DNA of 64,000 nucleotides from an uncultured Bacilli bacterium (GTDB lineage: Bacteria; Bacillota_I; Bacilli_A; RFN20; CAG-631): contig CANQVX010000008.1 of NCBI GenBank assembly GCA_947627355.1, positions 17,312-81,311 on the forward strand, written 5' to 3'. The notes under the pieces are model-generated. The model was not told the DNA's origin. It saw only the letters and a program-made list of their open reading frames with translations, and made no database searches. Shown here one piece after another: positions 53,497-63,145 of the stretch; position 1 is the stretch's first letter; each line of letters begins with the position of its first letter. Made by a program: the position numbers and the translations under genes.

Positions 53497-54612
53497 ATGG
53501 AAAAACTTAGTCAATCTATAAAAAATATATTTTATAAAATAAAAGCCTTCTTCACATCTACTGCCTTTTTGAAAAAGTACGATAAAGCTCGTAAAATCTT
53601 AAAGAAGGTTATTCCAGCAATTATAGTTTATGCTTTATTAATTTGTTTCAGTTATGTCTTTATGTATCCTATTTTAAAGATTATTGTTGACTCATTAAAG
53701 AGTGAAACAGACTTGATGAACCCAGATGTTGTATGGTTACCTAAACATCTAACTTTATCAAATTATACTAATGCTGCAAAGGTTTTAAGAATCTTTAAAC
53801 CAATTTATCAATTCCCAGGAGCAAAAGAAGGTTTATATGCTATTCAATCAACTTTATGGAATAGTGCTTTATATTCCTTTATCGTAGCTGTTTGTCAAAC
53901 AGTTGTTGCAGGTCTTGCCGGTTATGCTTTTGCTCGTTTCAATTTCCGTTTTAAGAAATTCTGGTTTGCTGGTTTAATTATTTCATTCGTTGTACCAGTT
54001 CAAGTATTAGTATTACCAAGAAAGATTATGATGAATCCAATCATTAATTTCTTTGGAACTCCTGCTAAAATGTTAGGTCTTACTGGTTCTAGTATCGAAT
54101 CAGCAATCAATGCTAACCTTAACATTTTACAAACAACACCTATGATTTTGGTATCAATTCTAGGTCAAGGCTTAAATTCAGCAATTTTAGTCTTTATCTT
54201 CTTTAGTTTCTTTAAGATGATACCTCAAGCTCTAGATGAAGCTGCTCAAATCGATGGTGCTAACTATCGTCAAATCTTCTATCATGTCATTATTAAAATG
54301 AGTATTCCAACAATCTTAGTAGTATTCCTATTCTCGTTTGTTTGGAACTGGAATGATACATTTGTAATTGGTCAAATGACCTTGTTAAATGGTAATATTA
54401 GTGAAGCTTATAGATCACTTCCAAGAGCTCTAAATCAATTTAACTATAACATTTCTCAAGGGGCTAGCACATCTGGTGTTGATGAAAATAACAACAGAGG
54501 TTGGCGTGCAGCTGCCATTGTTATTTCAATTCTACCTTTGATTATCTTATATGGATTTACTCAACGTAAGTTTGTTGAAGGTATTGAAAACACAGGTGTT
54601 ACTGGTATTTAA
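53497..54612 (+). CDS. Carbohydrate ABC transporter permease (MalG type)
   Basis: EAA motif LDEAAQIDGANYRQIFYHVIIKMSIP. Confidence 0.9.
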   Translation: MEKLSQSIKNIFYKIKAFFTSTAFLKKYDKARKILKKVIPAIIVYALLICFSYVFMYPILKIIVDSLKSETDLMNPDVVWLPKHLTLSNYTNAAKVLRIFKPIYQFPGAKEGLYAIQSTLWNSALYSFIVAVCQTVVAGLAGYAFARFNFRFKKFWFAGLIISFVVPVQVLVLPRKIMMNPIINFFGTPAKMLGLTGSSIESAINANLNILQTTPMILVSILGQGLNSAILVFIFFSFFKMIPQALDEAAQIDGANYRQIFYHVIIKMSIPTILVVFLFSFVWNWNDTFVIGQMTLLNGNISEAYRSLPRALNQFNYNISQGASTSGVDENNNRGWRAAAIVISILPLIILYGFTQRKFVEGIENTGVTGI

Positions 54613-54625
54613 ACAAAGCCATTTT

Positions 54626-54655
54626 AAAAGGAAATGTCGTGAGGCATTTCCTTTT
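54626..54655. terminator. Bidirectional terminator at the end of the carbohydrate operon
   Basis: aaaaggaaatg / catttcctttt perfect 11-bp arms. Confidence 0.85.
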
Positions 54656-54661
54656 GTTATA

Positions 54662-55660
54662 CTATTTTTTATATTTTTCAATGAGATTATTACTTGTTTC
54701 AACCACTCTATCAATTAAACTTTGTGGTGATATTATTTTAATATGTTCATTGTATTGCATCACCCAATAATACAAGGCATTTTCATTACAATTAACAATG
54801 GCATAGATCTTTTCGTTTTCTTCAAAGATAATGGCATTTTTACCAAACCAATCTTTAACATATTGGATAGTGTTATTGTTATTTAATTCAATTTTAGCAC
54901 TGATTGTTTCACCAGAATAAATATAGATGTGTTCATTTAGATATTTAGTGATTGAAAAGTTCTTTTCAACAGTTTCAAGTTCACTTAATTCCTTTCTAGG
55001 TTCATCATCAAGTACTTGTAAATCCTTAATAAAATCAATTCTGAATGTTTGTAAATCTTGATATTTACTACGATAGTTGCAAAGCAAATAATATTTACCA
55101 AAATTATTGATCAAATAATAAGGGCTTACATGATAGACATAATCATTCATTCTAGTAACTTTGTTACCTTTGCTATCATAAGTCATATATTTAAAAGCAA
55201 TTTTCTTTTTGTTTTCGATAGCTTCAGTGATTTTACTAATTGAATAGAAGATTTGTTCATTATCAGTTTTGCTACTAAGTTCAGAACATTTGTATAAGTA
55301 ATCAAAAGATTTTCTTTGATATTTTGATAGACAAGAACTGATTTTCTCGGAAATTTCTTTGGTTTTTCTTGCTGATATCGATTTAGATGAAAACAAAGCA
55401 TCAATTAGATAAGTGACTTCAGTGCTATCAAATAAACGTTCACCTAGAAATACCCCTTCATTTGGAACTTTTACAATATCATAATCCATTTCGATTAAAA
55501 AATTAATGCCCGAACTAATTGTTCGACGATCAAATAAAAGACCATAGTCTTTATAAACCAATTGAATGATATCTTGTTGAGTTAAACAATGTTTTTCATC
55601 TGAATATTTTTCGAGCACTTTCAAAATAAAAATTAATAAACCTTTTTTACTATGTTCCAT
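54662..55660 (-). CDS. WYL-domain transcriptional regulator (HTH_11 plus WYL)
   Basis: N-terminal HTH; ITEAIENKKKIAFKYMTYD...VSPYYLINNFGKYYLLCNYRSKYQDLQTFRIDFI; start at MEHSKK. Confidence 0.85.
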   Translation of the reverse strand: MEHSKKGLLIFILKVLEKYSDEKHCLTQQDIIQLVYKDYGLLFDRRTISSGINFLIEMDYDIVKVPNEGVFLGERLFDSTEVTYLIDALFSSKSISARKTKEISEKISSCLSKYQRKSFDYLYKCSELSSKTDNEQIFYSISKITEAIENKKKIAFKYMTYDSKGNKVTRMNDYVYHVSPYYLINNFGKYYLLCNYRSKYQDLQTFRIDFIKDLQVLDDEPRKELSELETVEKNFSITKYLNEHIYIYSGETISAKIELNNNNTIQYVKDWFGKNAIIFEENEKIYAIVNCNENALYYWVMQYNEHIKIISPQSLIDRVVETSNNLIEKYKK

Positions 55661-55739
55661 AAAGTCACCGTTCCTTATAGATATTGTAACATTTTCAATG
55701 TACAAAAAAAAGAACATTGTAAAAAATGTCGAATAAAAA

Positions 55740-55760
55740 AATCTAGGTCATCCCTAGATT
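55740..55760 (-). terminator. Intrinsic terminator for the small membrane protein gene
   Basis: aatctagg-tcatc-cctagatt with A-run on the + strand (T-run on -). Confidence 0.8.
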
Positions 55761-55783
55761 CTTTCTTTTCTTTTTTTAAATTA

Positions 55784-56014
55784 TTAGTCAGCAAAAAGTA
55801 AGTGATTAACAACCAAGCAGCAAACAAGGTCAACCCAACCTAAGATTGTACCTGTTACAGGAATGATAGCTAAGATTAAACCAAGAATGTTTGTGCCTTT
55901 TGGCTTTTCAATGACTGCAGTAACTCTAACAACAATTTCAGTAATCCAGTTTACAACAGGGATTAAAAGAAGTAGAATTTGAACAAGTCTTGATTGTTTA
56001 TTAAACCATTTCAT
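55784..56014 (-). CDS. Small integral membrane protein (76 aa)
   Basis: MKWFNKQSRLVQILLLLIPVVNWITEIVVRV... two TM segments; good SD upstream. Confidence 0.65.
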   Translation of the reverse strand: MKWFNKQSRLVQILLLLIPVVNWITEIVVRVTAVIEKPKGTNILGLILAIIPVTGTILGWVDLVCCLVVNHLLFAD

Positions 56015-56186
56015 AATTTTCGCCCTCCCCTTACTTAAAGTATATGCCAATAGCCCTAATTTTTCAATGAAAAAATACATTTTTTTGTCGGTAAGGTCAA
56101 GAAAAGTTAGTAGAAAACAAATAAAAATTTTTAATTTGTAAAAAATGTTAAATTTATTACTTAAATTTTATATAATTCGACTGATT

Positions 56187-56897
56187 TTACACTTTAGGTA
56201 ATGACTTAACAAATTCAAGTAAACCTTTTATATCAGACATATATTTTGCATCTAATGGAAGATTCTTACGATTGATTAATGAATCAGTTACTAGATAACA
56301 ATCAATGTTTAATTTTTGAATGATTCCATCTTCTAAGACATCATTTCCAATCATTAATATTTCATTGTTATTAAGTTTAAATTTGTCGATAACTTCTTGA
56401 TAATATTTAAGATTAGGCTTTGAATAATGACAATTTTCATAAGTAGTTACTATTCTAAAATCATTTTTATTTAAACCTGCCCATTTAATTCTTTGAAAGG
56501 TTGCAATTTTTGGAAAGATAGGGTTAGTTGTTAAATATAAGTTATAGCCTTTAGAAATCAAAGTATCAATTATTTCTTTGGCTTCTTTTTTTAAATAACA
56601 GCTTTCTTTAACAAATTCAAAATCATTTAAATAGAATTTATCAAATAAAGGTGCATGATTTTCTTTGTTATATCCTACTTTATTGTTCAATATTTCCCAA
56701 AACATTTCTTCGTTTGTCTTACTACCATCATTTAAAACCATAGCAGCAGTGCCTTCTTCAATTAAATCAACACTTAAATTCACTAAGTTATTTTTATAAG
56801 CAAAACCTAATAAATATTTAAAGTAGAGATGAAGAAATTTTTCTTCATCCATACCAAGTAAAGTTCCATCTAAATCAAAAAATATATCTTTATACAT
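56187..56897 (-). CDS. HAD-family hydrolase
   Basis: FFDLDGTLLGMDE, LYLTTNP, KPNLKYYQEV, MIGNDVLEDG. Confidence 0.9.
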   Translation of the reverse strand: MYKDIFFDLDGTLLGMDEEKFLHLYFKYLLGFAYKNNLVNLSVDLIEEGTAAMVLNDGSKTNEEMFWEILNNKVGYNKENHAPLFDKFYLNDFEFVKESCYLKKEAKEIIDTLISKGYNLYLTTNPIFPKIATFQRIKWAGLNKNDFRIVTTYENCHYSKPNLKYYQEVIDKFKLNNNEILMIGNDVLEDGIIQKLNIDCYLVTDSLINRKNLPLDAKYMSDIKGLLEFVKSLPKV

Positions 56898-56899
56898 AA

Positions 56900-57742
56900 T
56901 TACTTTTCCTTTGCTACATAAACTATAATGCTGGCATTAGTTCCAACATGAACACCAATTACTGGGCTGATTTCTTCAATTGTATAGTTATCAATTGTAA
57001 GTTTTTCTGTTGCTTTTTGAATCAATTGTTTCATACCTTCATCAGTCATACAATAACCAAACATAACTGGGTAATTATTATCGATTCCATCGGCAATTGT
57101 TTCATCTACAATGAAGTTTAAAGCTTTGTTTAACCCATGCTTTTTACCATATGATAATAAGGTTCCATCATTATCAAATGAAATAAGTGGTTTGATATTT
57201 AAAAGAGTTCCAATTACAGCCGTTGAACGTTTAATTCTACCACCTCTTAAAAAGGCATCAAGAGTATCAACAGCGGCTCTTAATTTAATGCGGTCTCTTA
57301 AATCATTGATATGTTTTACTAATTCATTTGCTTCTAGTTTATCTTTATATTTAATTGCTTCTAAGACTAGAAACTTTTCAACTTGAATGGTACCTCTTGA
57401 ATCAATAACATGAATGTTTTCATAACCAACTTGAGATTTAGCAAGACAAGCTGTTTCATATGATCCTGATATTTTTGAAGAAAGCAAAATTAAGATGATG
57501 GTATCATTGTTTTCTTTTGCTTGTTCAAACATTTCAAGCCATAAGTTAAATGGTGGTTGACTTGTTGTTGGAAAAACATTTGAAGTCTTAAGTTTTTCAT
57601 AAAATTGTTTGGCATTGATATCAATGCAATCGCGATAACTTTCTTTACCAAAATTAATAATTAAAGGAATAATTTCAACACCTAATTTCTTTCCTTCTTC
57701 AACACTTATATCACATGATGAATCAGCAATAATTCTAACCAT
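56900..57742 (-). CDS. DegV-family protein (FakB-like fatty-acid binding)
   Basis: IIADSSCDISVEE, TSQPP, SSKISGSYETA, HVGTNASIIVYV. Confidence 0.9.
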   Translation of the reverse strand: MVRIIADSSCDISVEEGKKLGVEIIPLIINFGKESYRDCIDINAKQFYEKLKTSNVFPTTSQPPFNLWLEMFEQAKENNDTIILILLSSKISGSYETACLAKSQVGYENIHVIDSRGTIQVEKFLVLEAIKYKDKLEANELVKHINDLRDRIKLRAAVDTLDAFLRGGRIKRSTAVIGTLLNIKPLISFDNDGTLLSYGKKHGLNKALNFIVDETIADGIDNNYPVMFGYCMTDEGMKQLIQKATEKLTIDNYTIEEISPVIGVHVGTNASIIVYVAKEK

Positions 57743-58178
57743 TTTGTTTGTCCCCCTTTAATGCTACATCAACTACTTCTTTTAAAATGTTTTGTAATTG
57801 TTGTTTTTTATTTTCATCTAAATATTCAACTATCTTATCAATGATAAACATCCCTCGATAATCATTACGGTTATAGAAATCAAGAAATTTATCACTAACT
57901 TGAAGATATGAAACTCTTTTATCACTATCAGATACTTTTTTGATAATAAAGCCTTTTTTAACTAACTTTTTAATCTTATAAGCGGCATTAGGATAAGATA
58001 TGTTAATAAAACTACTAAACTTTGAAATCGTTGGATTTTTAAGTAAATAAATCGTTTCTAAACAATAAAAATCAAAGGCTGATAGAAATTCTTCGCTTTC
58101 GTTAATTTCGTTAAATAGCCTTTGATAGAATTGTAATTTGTAGTTCTCATATAATTGTTGAAAATATGTTTGAATCAT
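57735..58178 (-). CDS. MarR-family transcriptional regulator
   Basis: ISKFSSFINISYPNAAYKIKKLVKKGFIIKKVSDSDKRVSYLQVSDK. Confidence 0.82.
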   Translation of the reverse strand: MIQTYFQQLYENYKLQFYQRLFNEINESEEFLSAFDFYCLETIYLLKNPTISKFSSFINISYPNAAYKIKKLVKKGFIIKKVSDSDKRVSYLQVSDKFLDFYNRNDYRGMFIIDKIVEYLDENKKQQLQNILKEVVDVALKGDKQNG

Positions 58179-58197
58179 TTAAATCAATCCCTTCAAT

Positions 58198-58250
58198 TAG
58201 TTAAAAAATTTTAACTATTTCATTTTAACTTATGAAAGGGCGTTTGTCAA
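58198..58250 (-). promoter_or_regulatory. Promoter TTGACA-17-TAAAAT with downstream palindromic operator
   Basis: - strand -35 at 58245-58250, -10 at 58222-58227; operator tagttaaaa-aa-ttttaacta 58198-58217. Confidence 0.75.
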
Positions 58251-58255
58251 TAGAT

Positions 58256-58286
58256 AAAAAAAGACTTATTGCTAAGCCTTCTTTTA
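58256..58286 (-). terminator. Intrinsic terminator of mntP
   Basis: aagactta / taagcctt with A-run on the + strand. Confidence 0.7.
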
Positions 58287-58841
58287 AAATACATTCAAAT
58301 GTTCAAGTAAAATTTTAACTCCAATTAAAATTAATATGATTCCACCGATAATTTGTGCTGGTTTTTGAAATTTAGAACCAAATAAATTACCAAGTTTAAC
58401 ACCTATAAAGCTTAAAATAAAAGTTATCACACCAATAATTAAAATAGCAAGATAGATAGAAGTGTTTAGAACTGAAAAAGTAATACCTACAGCTAAGGCA
58501 TCAATACTAGTAGCTAAGGCTAAAACAATCATAACCTTGAAACTAAATGAATCATCAAGGTTTTCTTCTTTTTTAAAGGCTTCTATTATCATTTTAATGC
58601 CAAGAATTAATAAAAGACCAAAGGCAATCCAATGATCAACATTTTTAATTAAATGTTCAAATTGACTGCCAAGTAAATAACCTATTAATGGCATAATCGC
58701 TTGAAATAAACCAAAGTATAAGCCGGCAATTAATGCCTTTTTACCGACAGATTTATTACATGCAAGACCTTTACAGATAGATACTGCAAAAGCATCCATT
58801 GCAAGTCCAATAGCAAGTATAATTATTTCTATAATGCTCAA
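58284..58841 (-). CDS. mntP: Manganese efflux pump MntP
   Basis: IIILAIGLAMDAFAVSICKG, ATSIDALAVGITF. Confidence 0.93.
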   Translation of the reverse strand: MSIIEIIILAIGLAMDAFAVSICKGLACNKSVGKKALIAGLYFGLFQAIMPLIGYLLGSQFEHLIKNVDHWIAFGLLLILGIKMIIEAFKKEENLDDSFSFKVMIVLALATSIDALAVGITFSVLNTSIYLAILIIGVITFILSFIGVKLGNLFGSKFQKPAQIIGGIILILIGVKILLEHLNVF

Positions 58842-58872
58842 GCAGTATCATCCTTTCTATAAAACATATGTT

Positions 58873-61521
58873 TTATTTTTTATTAATATTTCTTTGAATT
58901 AACTTAATGATTTCAACAATTGGAATAATTGAAATAGCAAAAGCAAGAGCTACTAAATATTCAACAAATGAAATAGCTTCAAAATGGAAGATTGGTAAAT
59001 AGATAACAGCTGTAGTTAAAGCAAGGGCGCCAAGTGCTGCTAACCATAAAATCTTATTTTGATTTTTAATAGTAAAAATTGATTTTCTTCTAGAACGTAA
59101 ATTGAATGAATGGAATATTTCAACTAATGATAAAGTTAAAAAGGCCATTGTCATACCATCATTACTTTGAATAAAGGCAAATCTATGAGTAGGACCTAAA
59201 TAACAACCCATTAAATAAGCAAGTAAAGTTATAGAAGAAATAATAATTCCTTGTAAAGCAATATCTAACCACATGTGGTTTGAAAAGATGCCATCTTTTG
59301 AATTTCTAGGTTGTCTATTCATGATGCCATCTTCTTTCCTTTCCATTCCAAGAGCAATGGCAGGAACACAATCAGTGATTAAATTAATCCATAATAAATG
59401 AACAGGTTTTAAAATATTAAAGCCAATTAAAGTTGCAACAAATATTGCAATAACTTCAGCCATATTAGAAGATAATAAGAATTGAATAGTCTTACGAATA
59501 TTATCGTATACTCTTCTACCTTCTTCAACAGCTGATACAATAGTAGCAAAGTTATCATCGGCTAAAACCATATCAGCCACATTTTTAGTGACATCAGTAC
59601 CAGTAATACCCATACCAACACCAATATCAGCATTTTTAATGGATGGAGCATCATTTACTCCATCACCAGTCATAGCTGTAATCTTGCCTTTCTTTTTCCA
59701 AGCATTTACGATTCTTACTTTATGTTCTGGTTGTACACGAGCATAAACACTATATTTTTCAATGTTTTCAAATAATTCATCATCGCTCATTTCATTGAGT
59801 TCATTACCAGTTATAACTTGATTTTCATTATCAATGATTAATAAGTTTTTAGCTATTGCCATAGCGGTATCTTTATGGTCACCAGTAATCATAATAGGTC
59901 TAATTCCAGCAGCTCTACATTGTAAAATAGCATCTTTTACTTCTTCACGTACTGGATCAATCATGCCAGTTAAACCAACATAACATAAATCAGATTCAAT
60001 ACTAGCTATATCATTATTAGGCAAACCATTTTTATATTCTTTAATGGCTGCACATAAAACTCTTAAGGCTTGATTTGCCATGCGATGGTTTTCAGCAAGT
60101 ATTTGTTTTTTAGTTTCTTCATCTAATGGAAGCGTTTTTCCATCTTTATATATATAACTGCATTTCTTAAGTACTTCATCAGGAGCACCTTTAGTTAATT
60201 GAATAAGATTTTTATCATTATCTTCAAAGATAATAGACATCATCTTTCTTAATGAATCAAATGGAGCTTCCATAACTCGATGATATTTATTTTTTAATTC
60301 AGTTTTATTTAAACCTAATTTATAACCATAATTTACTAAAGCACATTCAGTAGGTTCACCTACAGCCACATGATTTTCATCAAGTTCAGCATCTGTACAC
60401 ATTGTCATTGCAAAACCTAGAAGTCTTTCATCATCACCAACATGTTCCACAACAGTCATCTTATTTTGAGTTAAAGTTCCCGTTTTGTCCGAACAAATTA
60501 TTTGTGTGCAACCTAAAGTTTCAACAGCTGTAAGCTTACGAATAATAGCATTTCGTTTAGACATATTAGTAACACCAATACTTAAAACGATAGTTACAAC
60601 AGCAACTAATCCTTCAGGAATTGCAGCAACTGCTAAACTTACAGCAATCATGAAGGTGTTAAGTACAGACTTACCAGTTATTGTATGAATTGAAGCATAT
60701 TCACGAAGTAATGAAACACCAAATATGATGACACAAATGGCTAGTACTACAATACTTAAAATCTTACTTAATTGATTTAATTTCTTTTGAAGTGGTGTTG
60801 CTTCTTCTTTTGCTTCACTTAAAGCATTAGCAATCTTTCCCATTTCGGTATTCATACCAGTAGCAACGATTACTGCCTTTGCTCTACCATAGACTACATT
60901 ACTACCCATATATAACATATTTTTACGATCGCCTAAAAGGACATCTTTATTATCATTTACTTCGATTCTATCGACAATTTTGTTAACCGGAACAGATTCG
61001 CCAGTAAGGGCAGCTTCTTCGACTTTTAAGCTAGCACATTCAATTATTCTAGCATCAGCTGGTATAGCATCACCGGCTTCAAGTAAAATGATATCACCAA
61101 CCACTAAATTTTCACTTTCTAGAATTGTCATTTGATTATCACGTAATACTTTGGTTGTTGCTTTTGACATTTCTTGCAAGGCTTCAATTGCTTTTTCGGC
61201 TTTGTTTTCTTGAACAACTCCAAGAACGGCATTAATGATAACAACAACTAGAATAATAATGACATCAATAAATGATTCATCAGCAACAATTGCAGTAACA
61301 AGTGAAATAATAGCTGCTACAATTAAAATGATTACCATTGGATCTAATAGTTCTTTAAAAAAGCGAATAATCCATGGTGTCTTTTTTGCTTCAACCAGCT
61401 TATTTTTGCCGTTTTGCTCGAGTCTTTTTAAAGCTTCTTCGTTAGTTAATCCTACTTCAGTCGTATCATTTTCTTTTAATACTTCTTTATAAGATTTCAA
61501 GTACTCTTTCATTTTATCCAT
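58873..61521 (-). CDS. Cation-transporting P-type ATPase (P2A Ca2+/Mn2+ type)
   Basis: CSDKTGTLTQNKMTVV, TGES, MTGDGVNDAPSIKNADIG, PEGLVAVVTIVLS. Confidence 0.95.
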   Translation of the reverse strand: MDKMKEYLKSYKEVLKENDTTEVGLTNEEALKRLEQNGKNKLVEAKKTPWIIRFFKELLDPMVIILIVAAIISLVTAIVADESFIDVIIILVVVIINAVLGVVQENKAEKAIEALQEMSKATTKVLRDNQMTILESENLVVGDIILLEAGDAIPADARIIECASLKVEEAALTGESVPVNKIVDRIEVNDNKDVLLGDRKNMLYMGSNVVYGRAKAVIVATGMNTEMGKIANALSEAKEEATPLQKKLNQLSKILSIVVLAICVIIFGVSLLREYASIHTITGKSVLNTFMIAVSLAVAAIPEGLVAVVTIVLSIGVTNMSKRNAIIRKLTAVETLGCTQIICSDKTGTLTQNKMTVVEHVGDDERLLGFAMTMCTDAELDENHVAVGEPTECALVNYGYKLGLNKTELKNKYHRVMEAPFDSLRKMMSIIFEDNDKNLIQLTKGAPDEVLKKCSYIYKDGKTLPLDEETKKQILAENHRMANQALRVLCAAIKEYKNGLPNNDIASIESDLCYVGLTGMIDPVREEVKDAILQCRAAGIRPIMITGDHKDTAMAIAKNLLIIDNENQVITGNELNEMSDDELFENIEKYSVYARVQPEHKVRIVNAWKKKGKITAMTGDGVNDAPSIKNADIGVGMGITGTDVTKNVADMVLADDNFATIVSAVEEGRRVYDNIRKTIQFLLSSNMAEVIAIFVATLIGFNILKPVHLLWINLITDCVPAIALGMERKEDGIMNRQPRNSKDGIFSNHMWLDIALQGIIISSITLLAYLMGCYLGPTHRFAFIQSNDGMTMAFLTLSLVEIFHSFNLRSRRKSIFTIKNQNKILWLAALGALALTTAVIYLPIFHFEAISFVEYLVALAFAISIIPIVEIIKLIQRNINKK

Positions 61522-61534
61522 CCTCTCATAAATT

Positions 61535-61569
61535 AAAAAACTCAGATATCTTTGTTATACCTGAGTTTT
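61535..61569 (-). terminator. Terminator/expression-platform hairpin of the riboswitch
   Basis: - strand aaaaactcaggta...tatctgagttttttaa immediately before the ATPase SD/start. Confidence 0.75.
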
Positions 61570-61589
61570 GAATGTTTTATTCAAGATTC

Positions 61590-61712
61590 ATGTATAGCAA
61601 AGAAATGCAATACATGAGTCTCATTATCTAAGACAAGCCAGAGTGATCTAAAATCAAACAGGATGTTGACTTTGTCCCGTACTTAGTACGTTAATTACTC
61701 CCTCACACGAAA
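61590..61712 (-). ncRNA. yybP-ykoY-like (manganese) riboswitch
   Basis: - strand gagggagtaa...gtcaacatcctg...ctggcttgtctta...gagact; promoter ttgaca-17-taaaat at 61715-61743; upstream of a cation ATPase. Confidence 0.75.
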
Positions 61713-61762
61713 TAATTTTAATCTTATATAAATGAATTGTCAAAAGTTTTATGATTAACTTT

Positions 61763-62293
61763 TTATTTTTTTAACATATAAAATTGTAGTGCACAAATTG
61801 TTTTGGCATCTTTTATTGTGTTAGAAGCAATTAATTGTTTGATTTCATCAAGAGATGCTTCTAATACTTCGACAAATTCATTTTCATCTAGGTTTTGCTT
61901 AGTTTTAACTAAATCTCTTGCTTCATATAAATAGATGATTTCATCAGTATAAGCACAACTAGGATAAATATAGCCAAGATATTTTAAGGTGTTAGCATGA
62001 TATCCTGTTTCTTCTTCAAGTTCTCTAATAGCTGCTTTATCTTCATCTTCATTTTTATCGATTTTACCGGCAGGAAATTCATAAAGCACTTCATCACAAG
62101 GATATCGATATTGTCTTTCTAGTAGCACTTTATTATTGCTTAAAAAGGCTATAATGCAAACGGCTTTTGAATGTTTTATATATTCTCTAGTGGTTTCTTT
62201 TCCATCAGGGCATATAACTGTATCTTCAAAAACATTTAACAGTTTACCTTGATAGACATTTTTACTACTCTTTTTTGTTTCTTTTAAGTTCAT
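61763..62293 (-). CDS. NUDIX hydrolase (ADP-ribose pyrophosphatase-like)
   Basis: FPAGKIDKNEDEDKAAIRELEEETGYHA Nudix box. Confidence 0.93.
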   Translation of the reverse strand: MNLKETKKSSKNVYQGKLLNVFEDTVICPDGKETTREYIKHSKAVCIIAFLSNNKVLLERQYRYPCDEVLYEFPAGKIDKNEDEDKAAIRELEEETGYHANTLKYLGYIYPSCAYTDEIIYLYEARDLVKTKQNLDENEFVEVLEASLDEIKQLIASNTIKDAKTICALQFYMLKK

Positions 62294-62308
62294 GATATCA
62301 AATCCTTT

Positions 62309-63145
62309 TTATAAAATTAAAACTAAACTACCAATTAATATTCCAAGTAAAAGGAATAAAGAGATATATTTTGATTTGGTTAGATAATATGCTTGAGGTA
62401 ATAGTTCGGTGAATATGATATATAAAATAGCACCAACAGCAAAAGCTAACATAATCATTAAAACTATTGCGTTTATTGTACCAAATAGATAGCCACAAAC
62501 AGCACCAATTAATAATGGTAAAGAACTTAAAATGCCGATAAAAACGATATTTTTCTTTTTCATATTAGCTTGAATAAATGGCATTGCCATTGATATTCCA
62601 ACAATGATATTGTGAAGGCCAATCAAGATAGCAAAGATATATTTGGTTGCTTCTTTTTTTTCTAAAGCAAATGTTACACCTAAAGATATACCTTCTGGGA
62701 AGTTATGAATACACATAGCAATAAATAGAATTAAACCAGCATGGAATAAATGTTTTTTATCATGATGTTCTTCAGTGTTTTCAATAAACAAGTAAGCATG
62801 AGCCCTATCATGACATACATGATGAGCTTCATCAACGTGACATTCATGGTCATGTCTATGATGTGAGCAATGATCAAATAAAGTATGTAAAAAGAAAATC
62901 ACAAAAAAGAAAGCAAAGATGATAAGTAAAATCCATGCAAAATTGAAATTCTTTTGTTTACTAATTTCAATCAATTCTGGAAATAAATCGATAAAGCAGA
63001 TGCTTATCATGCTACCTGACGCAAATGCTAAAAAGAAACTAGTTACTTTTGAATTTTCTTTTTTAATAAATAATGCAATTAAAGTACCAATTAAGGTAAA
63101 TAATGTTGATACTATAAACGCAATAATAATTAACTTTAACATTAA
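62309..63145 (-). CDS. ZIP-family metal transporter with His-rich cytoplasmic loop
   Basis: HCSHHRHDHECHVDEAHHVCHDRAH; HNFPEGISLGV; start choice approximate. Confidence 0.88.
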   Translation of the reverse strand, partial: LMLKLIIIAFIVSTLFTLIGTLIALFIKKENSKVTSFFLAFASGSMISICFIDLFPELIEISKQKNFNFAWILLIIFAFFFVIFFLHTLFDHCSHHRHDHECHVDEAHHVCHDRAHAYLFIENTEEHHDKKHLFHAGLILFIAMCIHNFPEGISLGVTFALEKKEATKYIFAILIGLHNIIVGISMAMPFIQANMKKKNIVFIGILSSLPLLIGAVCGYLFGTINAIVLMIMLAFAVGAILYIIFTELLPQAYYLTKSKYISLFLLLGILIGSLVLIL

